A stretch of DNA of 64,000 nt from Hyphomicrobiales bacterium. Lineage in GTDB: Bacteria; Pseudomonadota; Alphaproteobacteria; Rhizobiales; Rhizobiaceae. Below, in pieces: positions 8,753-18,120 of this stretch. Position numbers and translations under genes: made by a program. The stretch lies in the NCBI GenBank assembly GCA_900466575.1, contig UBMP01000004.1:124001-188000 (forward strand). The letters run 5' to 3'. Position 1 is the stretch's first letter. Each line of letters opens with the position of its first letter. Under the pieces are notes generated by a model. That model was not told the DNA's origin. It worked only from the letters and a program-made list of their open reading frames with translations, and did not search any database.

Positions 8753-10279
8753 ATGGCGCAAGACGACATGACACGGCCCAACATTCTCATCCTCATGGTC
8801 GACCAGCTGAATGGCACCTTCTTTCCCGATGGCCCTGCCGGTTTCCTGAAGACGCCGAATCTCGCGGCGCTTGCCGCGCGTTCGGCGCGCTTCGCCAATT
8901 GTTATACGGCAAGCCCACTCTGCGCCCCGGCGCGCGCCTCCTTCATGTCGGGCTGCCTGCCGTCTCGCACGCGGGTCTATGACAACGCCGCCGAATTTGC
9001 GTCCGACATTCCGACCTATGCCCATCATCTGCGCCGCGCCGGCTACCGGGTCATCCTGTCCGGCAAAATGCATTTTGTCGGCCCCGACCAATTGCACGGG
9101 TTCGAGGAGCGCCTGACGACGGACATCTACCCGGCTGATTTCGGCTGGACGCCGGACTATACCAAGCCCGGCGAGCGGGTTGACTGGTGGTATCACAATC
9201 TGGGCTCGGTGACCGGGGCAGGGGTCGCAGAGATCACCAACCAGCTCGAATATGATGACGAGGTCGCTTACAATGCGGGTGCCAAGCTCTATGACCTGTC
9301 GCGCGGCCATGACGACCGACCGTGGTGCCTGACGGTCAGCTTCACGCATCCTCATGACCCTTACGTTGCCCGCCGCCGCTTCTGGGATCTTTATGAAAAT
9401 GTGCCGGAACTCGATCCGGCCGTCGGGCCGATCGCCTATGACGATCTTGATCCACATTCGCAGCGCCTCTGGCAGGCCTCGGACTCGGCCAATTTCGACA
9501 TCACGCCGGACATGGTGCGCCGCTCGCGGCAGGCCTATTTCGCCAATATCTCCTACATAGACGAGAAGATCGGCGAGCTGCTCGACATTCTGAAGCGCAC
9601 CCGCATGGACGAGAACACGATCATCGTCTTCACATCCGATCATGGCGACATGCTCGGCGAACGCGGCACCTGGTTCAAGATGAGCTTTCTCGAAGGTGCC
9701 TGCCGCGTGCCGCTCATGCTGGCTGCCCCCGGTTTGGATGCGGGCCTCAACGAGACGCCGGTTTCCACGCTTGATGTTCTCCCGACGCTGCTCGAGTTTG
9801 CCGGCCTTCCGGCCAGTGTCGCCGCGCCGTGGTTCGATGGTGAAAGTCTGGTTCCGGTCGCAGCCGGGGCTCCGCGCGGTCCCGTCCCGATGGAATATGC
9901 CGCGGAAGGGACCATCACGCCCATGGTGGCCCTTCGCGAAGGCGCCTGGAAATATATCCATTGCCCCGCCGACCCGCCGATGCTGTTCGACCTTGCAAGC
10001 GATCCGCGCGAGCTCGACAACAAGGCCGGCAACCCCACTTCAGTCGAGATTGAGCAGCGATTGAAGTCGCAGATCGAGACGCGCTGGGACCTTGACGCCT
10101 TCGATGCGGCTGTCCGCGAAAGTCAGGCCCGCCGCCTCGTGGTCTACGAAGCGCTCAGAAACGGAGCCTACTATCCTTGGGACTACCAGCCACTGCAACG
10201 CGCCTCTGAACGCTACATGCGCAACCACATGGACCTGAACGTGCTGGAAGAAAATCAGCGCTTTCCACGCGGCGAGTGA
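8753..10279 (+). CDS. betC: Choline sulfatase
   Basis: The enzyme hydrolyses choline-O-sulfate to choline and sulfate, feeding glycine-betaine synthesis and sulfur supply. The 508-residue sulfatase has the cytosolic-type signature PLCAPARAS with Cys57 as the residue converted to formylglycine, the metal site MVDQLNG near the N-terminus and TSDHGDMLGERG (residues about 296-307). The closing region NHMDLNVLEE is typical of BetC. An alternative ATG at 8768 would remove five residues. It follows choX by 68 bases containing a hairpin. There is no signal peptide, consistent with a cytoplasmic enzyme. Confidence 0.95.
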   Translation: MAQDDMTRPNILILMVDQLNGTFFPDGPAGFLKTPNLAALAARSARFANCYTASPLCAPARASFMSGCLPSRTRVYDNAAEFASDIPTYAHHLRRAGYRVILSGKMHFVGPDQLHGFEERLTTDIYPADFGWTPDYTKPGERVDWWYHNLGSVTGAGVAEITNQLEYDDEVAYNAGAKLYDLSRGHDDRPWCLTVSFTHPHDPYVARRRFWDLYENVPELDPAVGPIAYDDLDPHSQRLWQASDSANFDITPDMVRRSRQAYFANISYIDEKIGELLDILKRTRMDENTIIVFTSDHGDMLGERGTWFKMSFLEGACRVPLMLAAPGLDAGLNETPVSTLDVLPTLLEFAGLPASVAAPWFDGESLVPVAAGAPRGPVPMEYAAEGTITPMVALREGAWKYIHCPADPPMLFDLASDPRELDNKAGNPTSVEIEQRLKSQIETRWDLDAFDAAVRESQARRLVVYEALRNGAYYPWDYQPLQRASERYMRNHMDLNVLEENQRFPRGE

Positions 10280-10387
10280 ACGGCTCAAGCGCAGCTCGCA
10301 GGCTGTCGTCCCGCAGGGAGAATCGCGGCCTTCCCTTGACTCGCGGAACCGTTCGCCTGAGGCTTGTCCGCGACGGGGGAGCTGGGT

Positions 10388-10693
10388 ATGGCAACTGCCG
10401 ACGATTTCGAACGCATAGCGATGTCATTGCCGGGTACCGAGGCGCGTCTGCATTTCGACCGGAAAGCCTACCGCGTGCGCCGTATCTATGCCACGCTCGC
10501 ACCTGATCGGCTCAGCGCGAACCTGATGTACGGACCGAGTGACCAGACGCACTTCTGCGCGGCGAGGCCGGACGCCTTCGCGCCTGTTGCGAACAAATGG
10601 GGAGAGAAGGGTGCGACGACCGTCGTGCTGGCTGCGGTCGGCGAGCACGAGTTACGGGAGGCGCTGGAGCGCGCGTGGGAACTGCATCAATAG
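10388..10693 (+). CDS. MmcQ/YjbR family protein
   Basis: The 101-residue protein has the compact alpha/beta double-wing fold sequence of the MmcQ/YjbR family (DDFERIAMSLPGTEARLHFDR at the start, KWGEKGATTVVL in the middle, LREALERAWEL at the end). Family members resemble DNA-binding folds, but a function is not established. GGGGGA precedes the ATG by seven bases, which favours 10388 over an upstream in-frame TTG at 10364. It sits alone between betC and a convergent envelope gene. Confidence 0.82.
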   Translation: MATADDFERIAMSLPGTEARLHFDRKAYRVRRIYATLAPDRLSANLMYGPSDQTHFCAARPDAFAPVANKWGEKGATTVVLAAVGEHELREALERAWELHQ

Positions 10694-10737
10694 ACAGATT
10701 ACTTGATAATCTGATGTTCAGATAAACGAGAGACGAC

Positions 10738-10763
10738 GACGGCGGCACTCCTCTGCCGCCGTC
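10738..10763. terminator. Strong hairpin between convergent genes
   Basis: GACGGCGGCA (10738-10747) and TGCCGCCGTC (10754-10763) form a perfect 10-bp stem with a CTCCTC loop between the MmcQ-family gene and the convergent glycine-zipper gene. There is no clear T tract on either side, so it may block exonucleases or read-through in both directions. Confidence 0.45.
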
Positions 10764-10781
10764 GCGGGGTCGACAAAGGCA

Positions 10782-11183
10782 TCAGTTAGCGACGCCAACG
10801 ACCACATAAGTCTGCGGATCGACGATCACACGTTCCTTGTTCACGATCGCATAGGAATATTCCGGGCTGTCCGGAACCGGCGACAGTACGACTTCACGCG
10901 GCAGCTTGGTACCAACGCGAACCTCGTCGTGGATGATCACCGGCTCGGCGGTCGGAATGGGGCGCTCGCGCACATAGGTCACGACTTCGCGCGGGGGCGG
11001 GTTGAGGGCCGTGCCGGCAATGGCGCCGACCACGCCGCCAACGGCAGCGCCCACGGGGCCGCCAACGACTGCACCAGTCACGGCGCCGCCGGCAGCACCT
11101 GTAACCGTGCTGTCAGTGGCTAGAGCAGGCGTGGCCACAAGAGGAGCCACGAGCGTGCAAAAGATCAACAGGGACTTTTTCAT
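10782..11183 (-). CDS. Exported glycine-zipper / DUF1236-like protein
   Basis: The 133-residue precursor has a signal peptide (MKKSLLIFCTLVAPLVATPALA) with cleavage near residue 22. A glycine-zipper stretch follows (residues about 28-58, repeated GxxxG/AxxxG as in GAVVGGPVGAAVGG). The C-terminal half (residues 68-133) is rich in Pro and charged residues and ends YAIVNKERVIVDPQTYVVVGV, which resembles the DUF1236 repeat seen in many rhizobial envelope proteins. A role in the outer membrane or periplasm is likely, but no activity can be assigned. Confidence 0.75.
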   Translation of the reverse strand: MKKSLLIFCTLVAPLVATPALATDSTVTGAAGGAVTGAVVGGPVGAAVGGVVGAIAGTALNPPPREVVTYVRERPIPTAEPVIIHDEVRVGTKLPREVVLSPVPDSPEYSYAIVNKERVIVDPQTYVVVGVAN

Positions 11184-11362
11184 CGGTCTATCCTTCCGGG
11201 TTGTTTCCGATACGGCTAAAGAACGTCCGGCGTTGGCTCTTGTTCCGCTGCATGAAGATGCTCGTCTGTGAATAGGGGGAATTGGGATTGGCTTTTTGCC
11301 CGCCCAAACCCTAAATCGTCGCCTCGTACCCGCCCATGCCTGAATGCCTTTTGGAGTCCATG

Positions 11363-13687
11363 ATGTCGCAAGCCGAAGCCCAGGTTGCCGCCCGTATCGC
11401 CCTTGTCATCGCCGCCGAGATCAATGCCCGGCCGGATCAGGTGAAGGCCGCCGTCGGCCTGCTGGATGAGGGTGCTACTGTCCCCTTCATAGCCCGCTAC
11501 CGCAAGGAAGTGACGGGTGGTCTTGATGATACGCAATTGCGCACGCTCGCCGAACGTCTGACGTATCTGCGGGAGATGGAAGCCCGCCGCGCTTCGATTG
11601 CCGACTCGATCACCTCGCAAGGCAAGATGACCGATGCGCTCGCCGCCTCTCTCGCCAAGGCAACCACCAAGGCGGAGCTTGAAGACATCTATCTCCCCTA
11701 CAAGCCGAAGCGCCGGACCAAGGCCGAGATCGCCCGCGAACGTGGTCTCCAGCCGCTGGCAGACGACATCTGGGCCGACCGTCGCGCGGATCCGCAAACA
11801 CTCGCTACCGGCTATATCAAGGATGATGTGCCGGACGTGAAGGCGGCCCTCGAAGGTGCCCGCGACATCGTCGCCGAAACGATGAGCGAAAACGCCGCTC
11901 TCGTCGGCCGTCTGCGCAATCATATGAAAGAGAAATCCTTTCTCCGCGCTCGCGTCGTCACCGGCAAGGAGGAGGCGGGCGCCAAGTTCTCGGATTACTT
12001 TGCCCATGACGAGCGCTGGTCCAATGTGCCCTCCCACCGGGCGCTTGCCATGCTGCGCGGCTGGAACGAGGAAGTGCTCACACTCTCCATCGATGTCGAT
12101 GCCGACGACACGTCGCCGGTCAAGCCTGCGCAGCGCATGATCGCCGCAGAATTCGGCATCGGTTCGAGTGGGCCGGCTGATCAATGGCTGATGGAAGTCG
12201 CCGGATGGTGCTGGCGCGTCAAGCTCTCCTCTTCGCTGTCGCTCGACCTGATGCGCGACCTGCGCGAACGCGCCGAGGAAGAGGCGATCCGCGTCTTTGC
12301 ACGCAATCTCAAGGACCTGCTGCTTGCGGCCCCCGCAGGCGGCAAGGCGACGCTCGGGCTCGACCCCGGCATCCGCACCGGTGTCAAGGTCGCCGCCGTC
12401 GATGCAACCGGCAAGCTCCTGGAGACCGCGACCGTCTACCCCTTCCAGCCGCGCAACGACATTTCCGGCGCCATGGCGACGCTTTCCGGCCTGATCCGCA
12501 AGCACAAGATCGAACTGATCGCCATCGGCAACGGCACGGCGAGCCGGGAGACGGAAAAGCTGGCAGCCGAGGTCATCAACACCCTCCAGGGCGCCAAGCC
12601 GCAGAAGGTCGTCGTCTCCGAAGCTGGCGCCTCGGTCTATTCGGCCTCCGAGACGGCGGCGAAGGAATTTCCAGGCCTCGACGTGTCGCTGCGCGGCGCG
12701 GTCTCCATCGCCCGCCGCCTTCAGGACCCGCTGGCCGAACTCGTGAAGATCGAGCCCAAGTCCATCGGCGTTGGCCAGTACCAGCACGATGTCGATCAGT
12801 CGCGGCTCGCCCGCTCGCTGGATGCGGTCGTGGAAGATGCGGTGAATGCCGTCGGCGTCGATCTCAACACCGCCTCGGTGCCGCTGCTTTCCCGCGTCTC
12901 CGGCCTGGGCCCCTCGATCGCCGAAGCCATCGTCGTCCACCGCAATGAGGTCGGCGCCTTCAGGAGCCGCAAGGAGCTGCTCGAGGTCGCGCGCCTCGGC
13001 CAGCGCACGTTCGAGCAATGCGCCGGCTTCCTGCGCATCCCGGGCGGCGATGAGCCGCTGGATGCCTCCTCTGTTCACCCGGAAGCCTATGGCGTCGCCA
13101 AGAAGATCGTCGCCGCCTGCGGCCGCGACGTCCGTTCGCTAATGGGGGATAGCGCCGCCTTGAAGAAGCTGGACCCGAAGCTCTTTGTCGATGAGCGCTT
13201 CGGCCTGCCCACCGTCAAAGACATCCTCGCCGAGCTGGAGAAACCCGGCCGCGACCCGCGCCCCGAATTCAAGACCGCCACCTTCGCCGAGGGCGTGGAA
13301 GAGATGACGGACCTCAAGGTCGGCATGCTGCTCGAAGGCACGGTGACCAACGTCGCCGCCTTCGGCGCCTTCGTCGATATCGGCGTCCACCAGGACGGCC
13401 TCGTGCATGTCTCGCAACTGGCGGACCGTTTCGTGAAGGACCCCAACGAAGTCGTGAAGGTCGGTGATGTCGTCAAGGTGCGGGTGACGGAGGTCGACGT
13501 GAAGCGAAAGCGCATCGGGCTCACCATGCGCAAGGATGGCGGCGGCGAGCGCGACCAGCGTCCGGTACAACGAGACGATCGCAACGCTCGTCCCGGCAAT
13601 CGCCCGATGAGCGCCGCGCCAAAGTCCGACAATCAGGGGCAGGGGGCGCTGGCCGCCAAGCTGGCGGAGGCCATGCGCCGCAAGTGA
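11363..13687 (+). CDS. tex: Tex-family S1 RNA-binding transcription accessory protein
   Basis: This 774-residue protein has the complete Tex layout: helical N-terminal domain, YqgF-like domain ([16 protein letters not shown], about residues 332-347), helix-hairpin-helix segments ([16 protein letters not shown]) and a C-terminal S1 domain (about 645-715, [18 protein letters not shown]). Tex binds nucleic acid and is linked to transcription and stress or toxin gene expression; the exact mechanism is not agreed. TTGGAG is spaced six bases from the ATG at 11363, better than from the adjacent in-frame ATG at 11360; the start at 11336 lies before the ribosome binding site. The C-terminal tail is basic and disordered. 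Confidence 0.95.
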   Translation: MSQAEAQVAARIALVIAAEINARPDQVKAAVGLLDEGATVPFIARYRKEVTGGLDDTQLRTLAERLTYLREMEARRASIADSITSQGKMTDALAASLAKATTKAELEDIYLPYKPKRRTKAEIARERGLQPLADDIWADRRADPQTLATGYIKDDVPDVKAALEGARDIVAETMSENAALVGRLRNHMKEKSFLRARVVTGKEEAGAKFSDYFAHDERWSNVPSHRALAMLRGWNEEVLTLSIDVDADDTSPVKPAQRMIAAEFGIGSSGPADQWLMEVAGWCWRVKLSSSLSLDLMRDLRERAEEEAIRVFARNLKDLLLAAPAGGKATLGLDPGIRTGVKVAAVDATGKLLETATVYPFQPRNDISGAMATLSGLIRKHKIELIAIGNGTASRETEKLAAEVINTLQGAKPQKVVVSEAGASVYSASETAAKEFPGLDVSLRGAVSIARRLQDPLAELVKIEPKSIGVGQYQHDVDQSRLARSLDAVVEDAVNAVGVDLNTASVPLLSRVSGLGPSIAEAIVVHRNEVGAFRSRKELLEVARLGQRTFEQCAGFLRIPGGDEPLDASSVHPEAYGVAKKIVAACGRDVRSLMGDSAALKKLDPKLFVDERFGLPTVKDILAELEKPGRDPRPEFKTATFAEGVEEMTDLKVGMLLEGTVTNVAAFGAFVDIGVHQDGLVHVSQLADRFVKDPNEVVKVGDVVKVRVTEVDVKRKRIGLTMRKDGGGERDQRPVQRDDRNARPGNRPMSAAPKSDNQGQGALAAKLAEAMRRK

Positions 13688-13817
13688 CCGGAATCAGAAA
13701 CGCGTCGCAGTCCCCCAAAAGCCTGCGGCGCGCTCCCAAAGTCATTCTCAAATTTCGCGGCGTCGTCCCCCGCGCTCTATGACGTGCTCAAATGTCTTTT
13801 TATGCAATATTTTGGGA

Positions 13818-14159
13818 TCAATCCCAGCTGAAACCCTTGTTTTCCATGTAGATATTCTTGGGATGCTGGCACCAGTCGACTTTGAAGTCATCCGCGCCAT
13901 AATTGTCCCAGCTCACGCGAAATGGCACGACGCAATCGCCCTTGTTGCTGAACCAGTCCATGTCGATGCCTTCCCCCGGACGAACTCGCAGTCCGTCCTT
14001 CAGCCAATTATCGCTCCACTGACCGTCCTGATAAGTATAGAAGCCGTTGATCGTATAACCTTGAGCCTTGTTGTGCAGGCGAAAAGCATAGTTGCTGGCA
14101 TGCGCCATATTCGATACGGCTGCCAAAACGGCAACCACAAGGCAGAATATCTTTTTCAT
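13818..14159 (-). CDS. Small secreted hypothetical protein
   Basis: The 113-residue precursor has a signal peptide (residues 1-21, ending MAHAS). The mature part is aromatic-rich with two spaced cysteines (GDCVVPFR and DWCQHP), which could form a disulfide in the periplasm, and repeated Trp/Asp/Asn residues (GQWSDNWLKDG, MDWFSNKGD). GGAG is seven bases from the ATG. I do not recognise a named family. It lies downstream of an unassigned regulator on the same strand with a 116-base gap, and a transcriptional link is possible but not shown. Confidence 0.65.
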   Translation of the reverse strand: MKKIFCLVVAVLAAVSNMAHASNYAFRLHNKAQGYTINGFYTYQDGQWSDNWLKDGLRVRPGEGIDMDWFSNKGDCVVPFRVSWDNYGADDFKVDWCQHPKNIYMENKGFSWD

Positions 14160-14275
14160 GTCCCAAGCTCCGGATGCGGCTCAAGCGTCCAGACTCCAAC
14201 CGCCCACGCCCATGTTTCTGCCACAAGACCGGTGAGCGGTGTTGGATCATTTTTGGGACGATGTGCGAAAAAGTT

Positions 14276-15124
14276 TCAGGCAGGAACGGCTGCCGTCAGC
14301 GCAGCAAAGGCTTCCTCGATCAGACCTAGCTTGTCGGCCTGATAGGACACATATTCGTGGATGAAGCCGGGAGAGAGCCAGAGCAGGCTCGCGCCGCGCT
14401 TGCCTGTCCAGCCCATGCTCCCTTCGCGTTCTGCGGTCGCCATCTTTCGGGACAGATGAGTCTTGGTAACGCGCAACGCCGAGGCGATCTCATCAAGCGA
14501 CGCAATTCCCGTGACGATACGCTCGTCCTGCGGTGAGAAGTCGTTGATCGTGGCGATCATCTTGTCCATGACCAGCCCGCCATCGTTCATCCACGTAAAC
14601 AGCGAGAATGTCCCGTCGGGATTGACGGAACGCTGCGACTGAAGGATGCGGTCGACGATGCCGGGATGAAGCTTCGCCAGCATTCCTGGCGTTTCGGCGA
14701 ATGTTGCCGCCCGGCTGCCATTGTCGAAGGCGTCCAGTGTCCTGAGATGGATGGCGACCCAGACCCCAAGCAGACCGACTGTCTCCTCGGCCAGCCGCAG
14801 CGGACGCGAACGCTTGTCCTCCCGCGCGACGATGGGTCGAATGACGCCGTATTTCTCCATCTCCCGGACGAAGTCGTGCGCCGTATTGCGGCTGGCGATG
14901 CGGCAGGCGAGCACGGCTTCGAGGAAGCGGCTCAGATGCAGTGTCCCCTCCCTGTTGCGGAACATCATGGCCGCGGCGAGCTGGGCCAGAAGGTAGCGTT
15001 GCTGGGTGCCGAAAATGCCGGCCACCCGCGGCGAACTTCTTTCGACGATCAGAAACGACTCTGCTTGTTGGCGAAGAATCTGCAACACCTGCGGATGTGC
15101 TGCGATAGCCTCCGTGCTCAGCAT
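14276..15124 (-). CDS. Unassigned winged-helix-type regulator (282 aa)
   Basis: The 282-residue protein has two segments that look like helix-turn-helix units: one at about residues 65-100 (FLEAVLACRIASRNTAHDFVREMEKYGVIRP, like the recognition and wing region of MarR/GntR folds) and a second near residues 205-240 (ASLDEIASALRVTKTHLSRKMATAEREG). No signal peptide or membrane segment is present. I do not recognise the family and cannot say what it controls. The ribosome binding site is weak. It is transcribed divergently from sthA across 225 bases, so either sthA or the small secreted gene downstream could be a target. Confidence 0.6.
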   Translation of the reverse strand: MLSTEAIAAHPQVLQILRQQAESFLIVERSSPRVAGIFGTQQRYLLAQLAAAMMFRNREGTLHLSRFLEAVLACRIASRNTAHDFVREMEKYGVIRPIVAREDKRSRPLRLAEETVGLLGVWVAIHLRTLDAFDNGSRAATFAETPGMLAKLHPGIVDRILQSQRSVNPDGTFSLFTWMNDGGLVMDKMIATINDFSPQDERIVTGIASLDEIASALRVTKTHLSRKMATAEREGSMGWTGKRGASLLWLSPGFIHEYVSYQADKLGLIEEAFAALTAAVPA

Positions 15125-15349
15125 GATACGCCACCGGAGGGTGTGGGCCTTAAACGCTTGTAAATCATGACACTAGGTGGGCCTGGAGTAGGAATCTGGA
15201 CATATATTCTCTGCCCTATCTGAGCCTTTTGATCAAGTGGATAGAAATTTGTCATTTCGATCTGCCAGACTGTTGAAACTTCGGCGAACTCATGCTGCAT
15301 TGCACCATGGTCGCGAGTCCCGATCGCCGGGGTGCCCAGGGGTAAATGC

Positions 15350-16780
15350 ATGTACCAATACGATCTCATCGTCGTCGGCAGCGGACCCGCGGGTCGCCGG
15401 GCCGCCATTCAGGCTGCCAAGCTTGAGAAGAGGGTGCTCGTCATCGAGAAGGGAACCCGCGTCGGCGGCGTCTCGGTCCACACCGGCACGATCCCCTCCA
15501 AGACCATGCGCGAGACGGCACTCAATCTGAGCGGCTGGCGCGAGCGCGGCTTTTATGGCCGGTCCTATCGCGTCAAGCAGGAGATCAGCGCGGATGATCT
15601 GCGCCGCCGTCTGCTGATCACGCTGGATCACGAGGTCGACGTCCTCGAACACCAGTTCGCCCGTAACCGCGTTCAGCAGATGCGCGGCAAGGCAAGCTTT
15701 GTCGACCGCAACACGCTGGAGGTCGTCAAGGACGATGGCGAGCAGCTGCGCGTCACCACAGCCTCCGTGCTCCTCGCTGTCGGCACGCGCCCCTTCCGCC
15801 CGGATTACATCCCCTTCGACCATGACCGCATCATCGACAGCGATGAAATTCTCGAGATCAAGCAGGTTCCGCGCTCCATGATCGTGATCGGCGCGGGCGT
15901 CATCGGCGTCGAATATGCGACGATCTTTTCGGCGCTCGATACCAACGTCACGCTCATCGAACCGCGCGACACGATGCTCGATTTCATCGACAAGGAAATC
16001 CTGCAGGATTTCACCTACCAGCTGCGCGACCGCAACATGAAGCTCCTCTTCGGTCAGCCGGTGGACAAGATCGAGAAGGACGATGGCGGGAAGTGTCGCG
16101 TGACGCTCAAGACCGGGCGCACGCTGACCGCCGACATGGTGCTCTTCGCCGCCGGCCGCATGGGCGCGACCGACACGCTCAACCTGCCCGCCATCGGTAT
16201 CGAGCCCGACAACCGAGGCCGCATCAAGGTCGATCAGGAGACGTTCCAGACTGCGGTGCCCGGTATCTATGCCGCCGGCGATGTCGTCGGCTTCCCCTCG
16301 CTTGCCTCGACCTCGATGGAACAGGGCCGCATCGCTGCACGCCATGCCGTCGGCGCTCCCGCCAACGAACCGCCCCACTATTTCCCCTATGGCATCTACG
16401 CCGTGCCGGAGATTTCCACCTGCGGTCTGACGGAAGAGGAAGTCCAGCAGCGAGGCATTCCCTACGAATGCGGCATCGCCCATTTCCGCGAGACCTCGCG
16501 CGGCCATATCATGGGCCTCGACACCGGCATGCTGAAGATGATCTTCTCGCTCAAGACCCGCCGCCTGCTCGGCGCGCATATTGTCGGCGAGGGCGCAACC
16601 GAGCTCATCCATATCGGCCAGGCCGTGCTGAACCTCAAAGGCACGGTCGAATATTTCGTCGAAAACACATTCAATTATCCGACGCTCGCCGAAGCCTACA
16701 AGATTGCCGGCCTCGATGCCTGGAACCGCATGGGCGAGCTGAAGAAGGACGCGGAAGTCGTCCCGCAGCCGGTGGGGTGA
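15350..16780 (+). CDS. sthA: Soluble (Si-specific) NAD(P)+ transhydrogenase
   Basis: This flavoprotein equilibrates NADPH and NADH in the cytoplasm. The 476-residue protein has the FAD motif VVGSGPAGRRAA (residues 8-19), the NAD(P) motif VIGAGVIGVEYA, and the dimerisation domain ending PTLAEAYKIA. At the position of the redox disulfide of dihydrolipoamide dehydrogenases it reads VHTGTIPSKT, without either cysteine, which is the diagnostic feature of the transhydrogenase. AGGGG is positioned seven bases before the ATG at 15350; an upstream in-frame ATG at 15332 is less likely. It is followed by recO after 36 bases. Confidence 0.95.
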   Translation: MYQYDLIVVGSGPAGRRAAIQAAKLEKRVLVIEKGTRVGGVSVHTGTIPSKTMRETALNLSGWRERGFYGRSYRVKQEISADDLRRRLLITLDHEVDVLEHQFARNRVQQMRGKASFVDRNTLEVVKDDGEQLRVTTASVLLAVGTRPFRPDYIPFDHDRIIDSDEILEIKQVPRSMIVIGAGVIGVEYATIFSALDTNVTLIEPRDTMLDFIDKEILQDFTYQLRDRNMKLLFGQPVDKIEKDDGGKCRVTLKTGRTLTADMVLFAAGRMGATDTLNLPAIGIEPDNRGRIKVDQETFQTAVPGIYAAGDVVGFPSLASTSMEQGRIAARHAVGAPANEPPHYFPYGIYAVPEISTCGLTEEEVQQRGIPYECGIAHFRETSRGHIMGLDTGMLKMIFSLKTRRLLGAHIVGEGATELIHIGQAVLNLKGTVEYFVENTFNYPTLAEAYKIAGLDAWNRMGELKKDAEVVPQPVG

Positions 16781-16804
16781 CTTTCCCCCCGCCGTCCACC
16801 TCGC

Positions 16805-16810
16805 TATAAC
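16805..16810 (+). promoter_or_regulatory. Candidate -10 element placing the transcript start at the recO ATG
   Basis: TATAAC ends six bases before the recO ATG and no Shine-Dalgarno sequence is present. If used, transcription would begin at or next to the start codon. The -35 region (TTTCCC at 16782-16787) is poor. Confidence 0.3.
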
Positions 16811-16816
16811 CGCCCC

Positions 16817-17572
16817 ATGCAGTGGACCGACGAAGCCGTTATCCTGGGAACCCGCAAGCACGGAGAGAACTCCGTGATTGCGGAGGTGATGACGCGCGCG
16901 CGCGGGCGGCACATGGGGATCGTGCGCTCCGGGCGCTCGAAGGCGATGCAGCCTGTTCTGCAGCCGGGCAATCTGGTTGAGGTGACGTGGCGGGCCCGTC
17001 TTGAGGAGCATCTGGGCGAGTTCCGGCTGGAGCCAGTCAGGAGCCGCGCCGCGGCGCTGATGGAAAGCGCGGTGTCGATCTATGGCGTGCAGGCCATGGC
17101 AGCACTCTTGCGCCTGTTGCCTGAGCGCGATCCTCATCCACATCTCTTCGACGCTCTGAACGTCATCCTCGATCACTTCGACGATCCGCTGGATGCCTGC
17201 GAACTCTACATCCGCTTCGAGCTGGCCGTTCTCAACGACCTTGGCTTCGGCCTGGATCTTGCGGAATGCGCGGCCACGGGCGTGCGGACCGATCTCGCCT
17301 ATGTCTCACCGAAATCCGGACGCGCGGTGAGCCGCAGCGCCGGCGAGCCCTATGCGGAGCGCATGCTGCGGCTTCCGGGCTTTCTCAGCGAGGAGAGCCG
17401 AAAGGCCGCCAGCGCCGACGGTGTTGTCGATGCCTTCCGGTTGACCGCCTATTTTCTCGAACGCCATGTCTACGAGCCGCGCGGCCTCAAGATGACCGAG
17501 GCACGCGACGGTTTGCGTGAGGCTGCCCTCAAAGCGTTACGCCGCGCCACGGAAAAGGAAATCCCCGCATGA
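16817..17572 (+). CDS. recO: DNA repair protein RecO
   Basis: This recombination mediator loads RecA onto SSB-coated DNA in the RecFOR pathway. The 251-residue product begins with the OB-fold domain ([19 protein letters not shown]) and continues with a helical domain; the region equivalent to the zinc finger keeps only one cysteine (CAATG), and [11 protein letters not shown] looks like the usual alphaproteobacterial form. The last codons overlap the start of the next gene (ATGA). In this window it is separated from era by about 10.6 kb of other genes instead of following it. Confidence 0.95.
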   Translation: MQWTDEAVILGTRKHGENSVIAEVMTRARGRHMGIVRSGRSKAMQPVLQPGNLVEVTWRARLEEHLGEFRLEPVRSRAAALMESAVSIYGVQAMAALLRLLPERDPHPHLFDALNVILDHFDDPLDACELYIRFELAVLNDLGFGLDLAECAATGVRTDLAYVSPKSGRAVSRSAGEPYAERMLRLPGFLSEESRKAASADGVVDAFRLTAYFLERHVYEPRGLKMTEARDGLREAALKALRRATEKEIPA

Positions 17573-18060
17573 CCGAGACCGATCGCGCCTTCGCCCCTGT
17601 GCCACTTGCCGAAGCGGCAAAGCTGAACGGTCTTGGGATCCTGCAGAAGATTCTCTCCGGCGAATTTCCTGCAGCGCCCATTGCCAGGGTCCTCAACTTC
17701 CGGCTCTCGGCGGTGGAGGAGGGGCGTGTCGAATTCCGTGGCGAGCCATCGGCCGATCACCTCAACCCCATGGGCGCAGTGCATGGAGGCTGGACAGCCA
17801 CCATTCTCGATTCCGCACTCGGATGCGTCGTCATGTCCATGCTGAAACCCGGCGAAGCTTACACAACGGCCGAATTCAAGGTGAATATTGTCCGCCCCTT
17901 GACCGCCGGCATGGGCGAAGTCGCGTGCGAGGCGCGCATTCTGCATCGCGGCCGCACGCTTGCAACAGCGGAAGGCTATCTCCGTGACAGTAAAGGCAAA
18001 TTGCTTGCCCATGGGACGGAGACCTGTGCCATCTTTCCAATCGAGAACTTGATACGATAA
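17569..18060 (+). CDS. PaaI-type hotdog-fold thioesterase
   Basis: The 163-residue protein belongs to the PaaI/YbgC-like acyl-CoA thioesterase family: [22 protein letters not shown] (split by the catalytic loop N-P-M-G-x-V-H-G-G, residues about 66-74) and [10 protein letters not shown] are diagnostic. It would hydrolyse an aryl- or acyl-CoA thioester, but the natural substrate cannot be told. The start overlaps the recO stop by four bases, so translation is coupled. A DUF2339 gene follows after 60 bases with its own strong ribosome binding site. Confidence 0.88.
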   Translation: MTETDRAFAPVPLAEAAKLNGLGILQKILSGEFPAAPIARVLNFRLSAVEEGRVEFRGEPSADHLNPMGAVHGGWTATILDSALGCVVMSMLKPGEAYTTAEFKVNIVRPLTAGMGEVACEARILHRGRTLATAEGYLRDSKGKLLAHGTETCAIFPIENLIR

Positions 18061-18120
18061 GAAGAGGGTACGCCACCTGTACCGGCTGGCCGCAACGGAC
18101 AGGTTGTCCGGAGGAATTCG

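Noticed and set aside
10331-10387. A promoter with TTGACT at 10336 for the MmcQ-family gene
   Set aside because: No acceptable -10 hexamer is found at 16-18 bases, so the TTGACT match alone is not enough.
11216-13078. A 620-codon minus-strand frame opposite tex
   Set aside because: Shadow of the tex codons; no family resemblance.
15350-16780. Dihydrolipoamide dehydrogenase
   Set aside because: The redox-active cysteine pair is absent (VHTGTIPSKT), which identifies the soluble transhydrogenase instead.
15290-17176. A 628-codon minus-strand frame opposite sthA and recO
   Set aside because: Same explanation; it crosses a gene boundary and its sequence is low-information His/Arg/Asp-rich.
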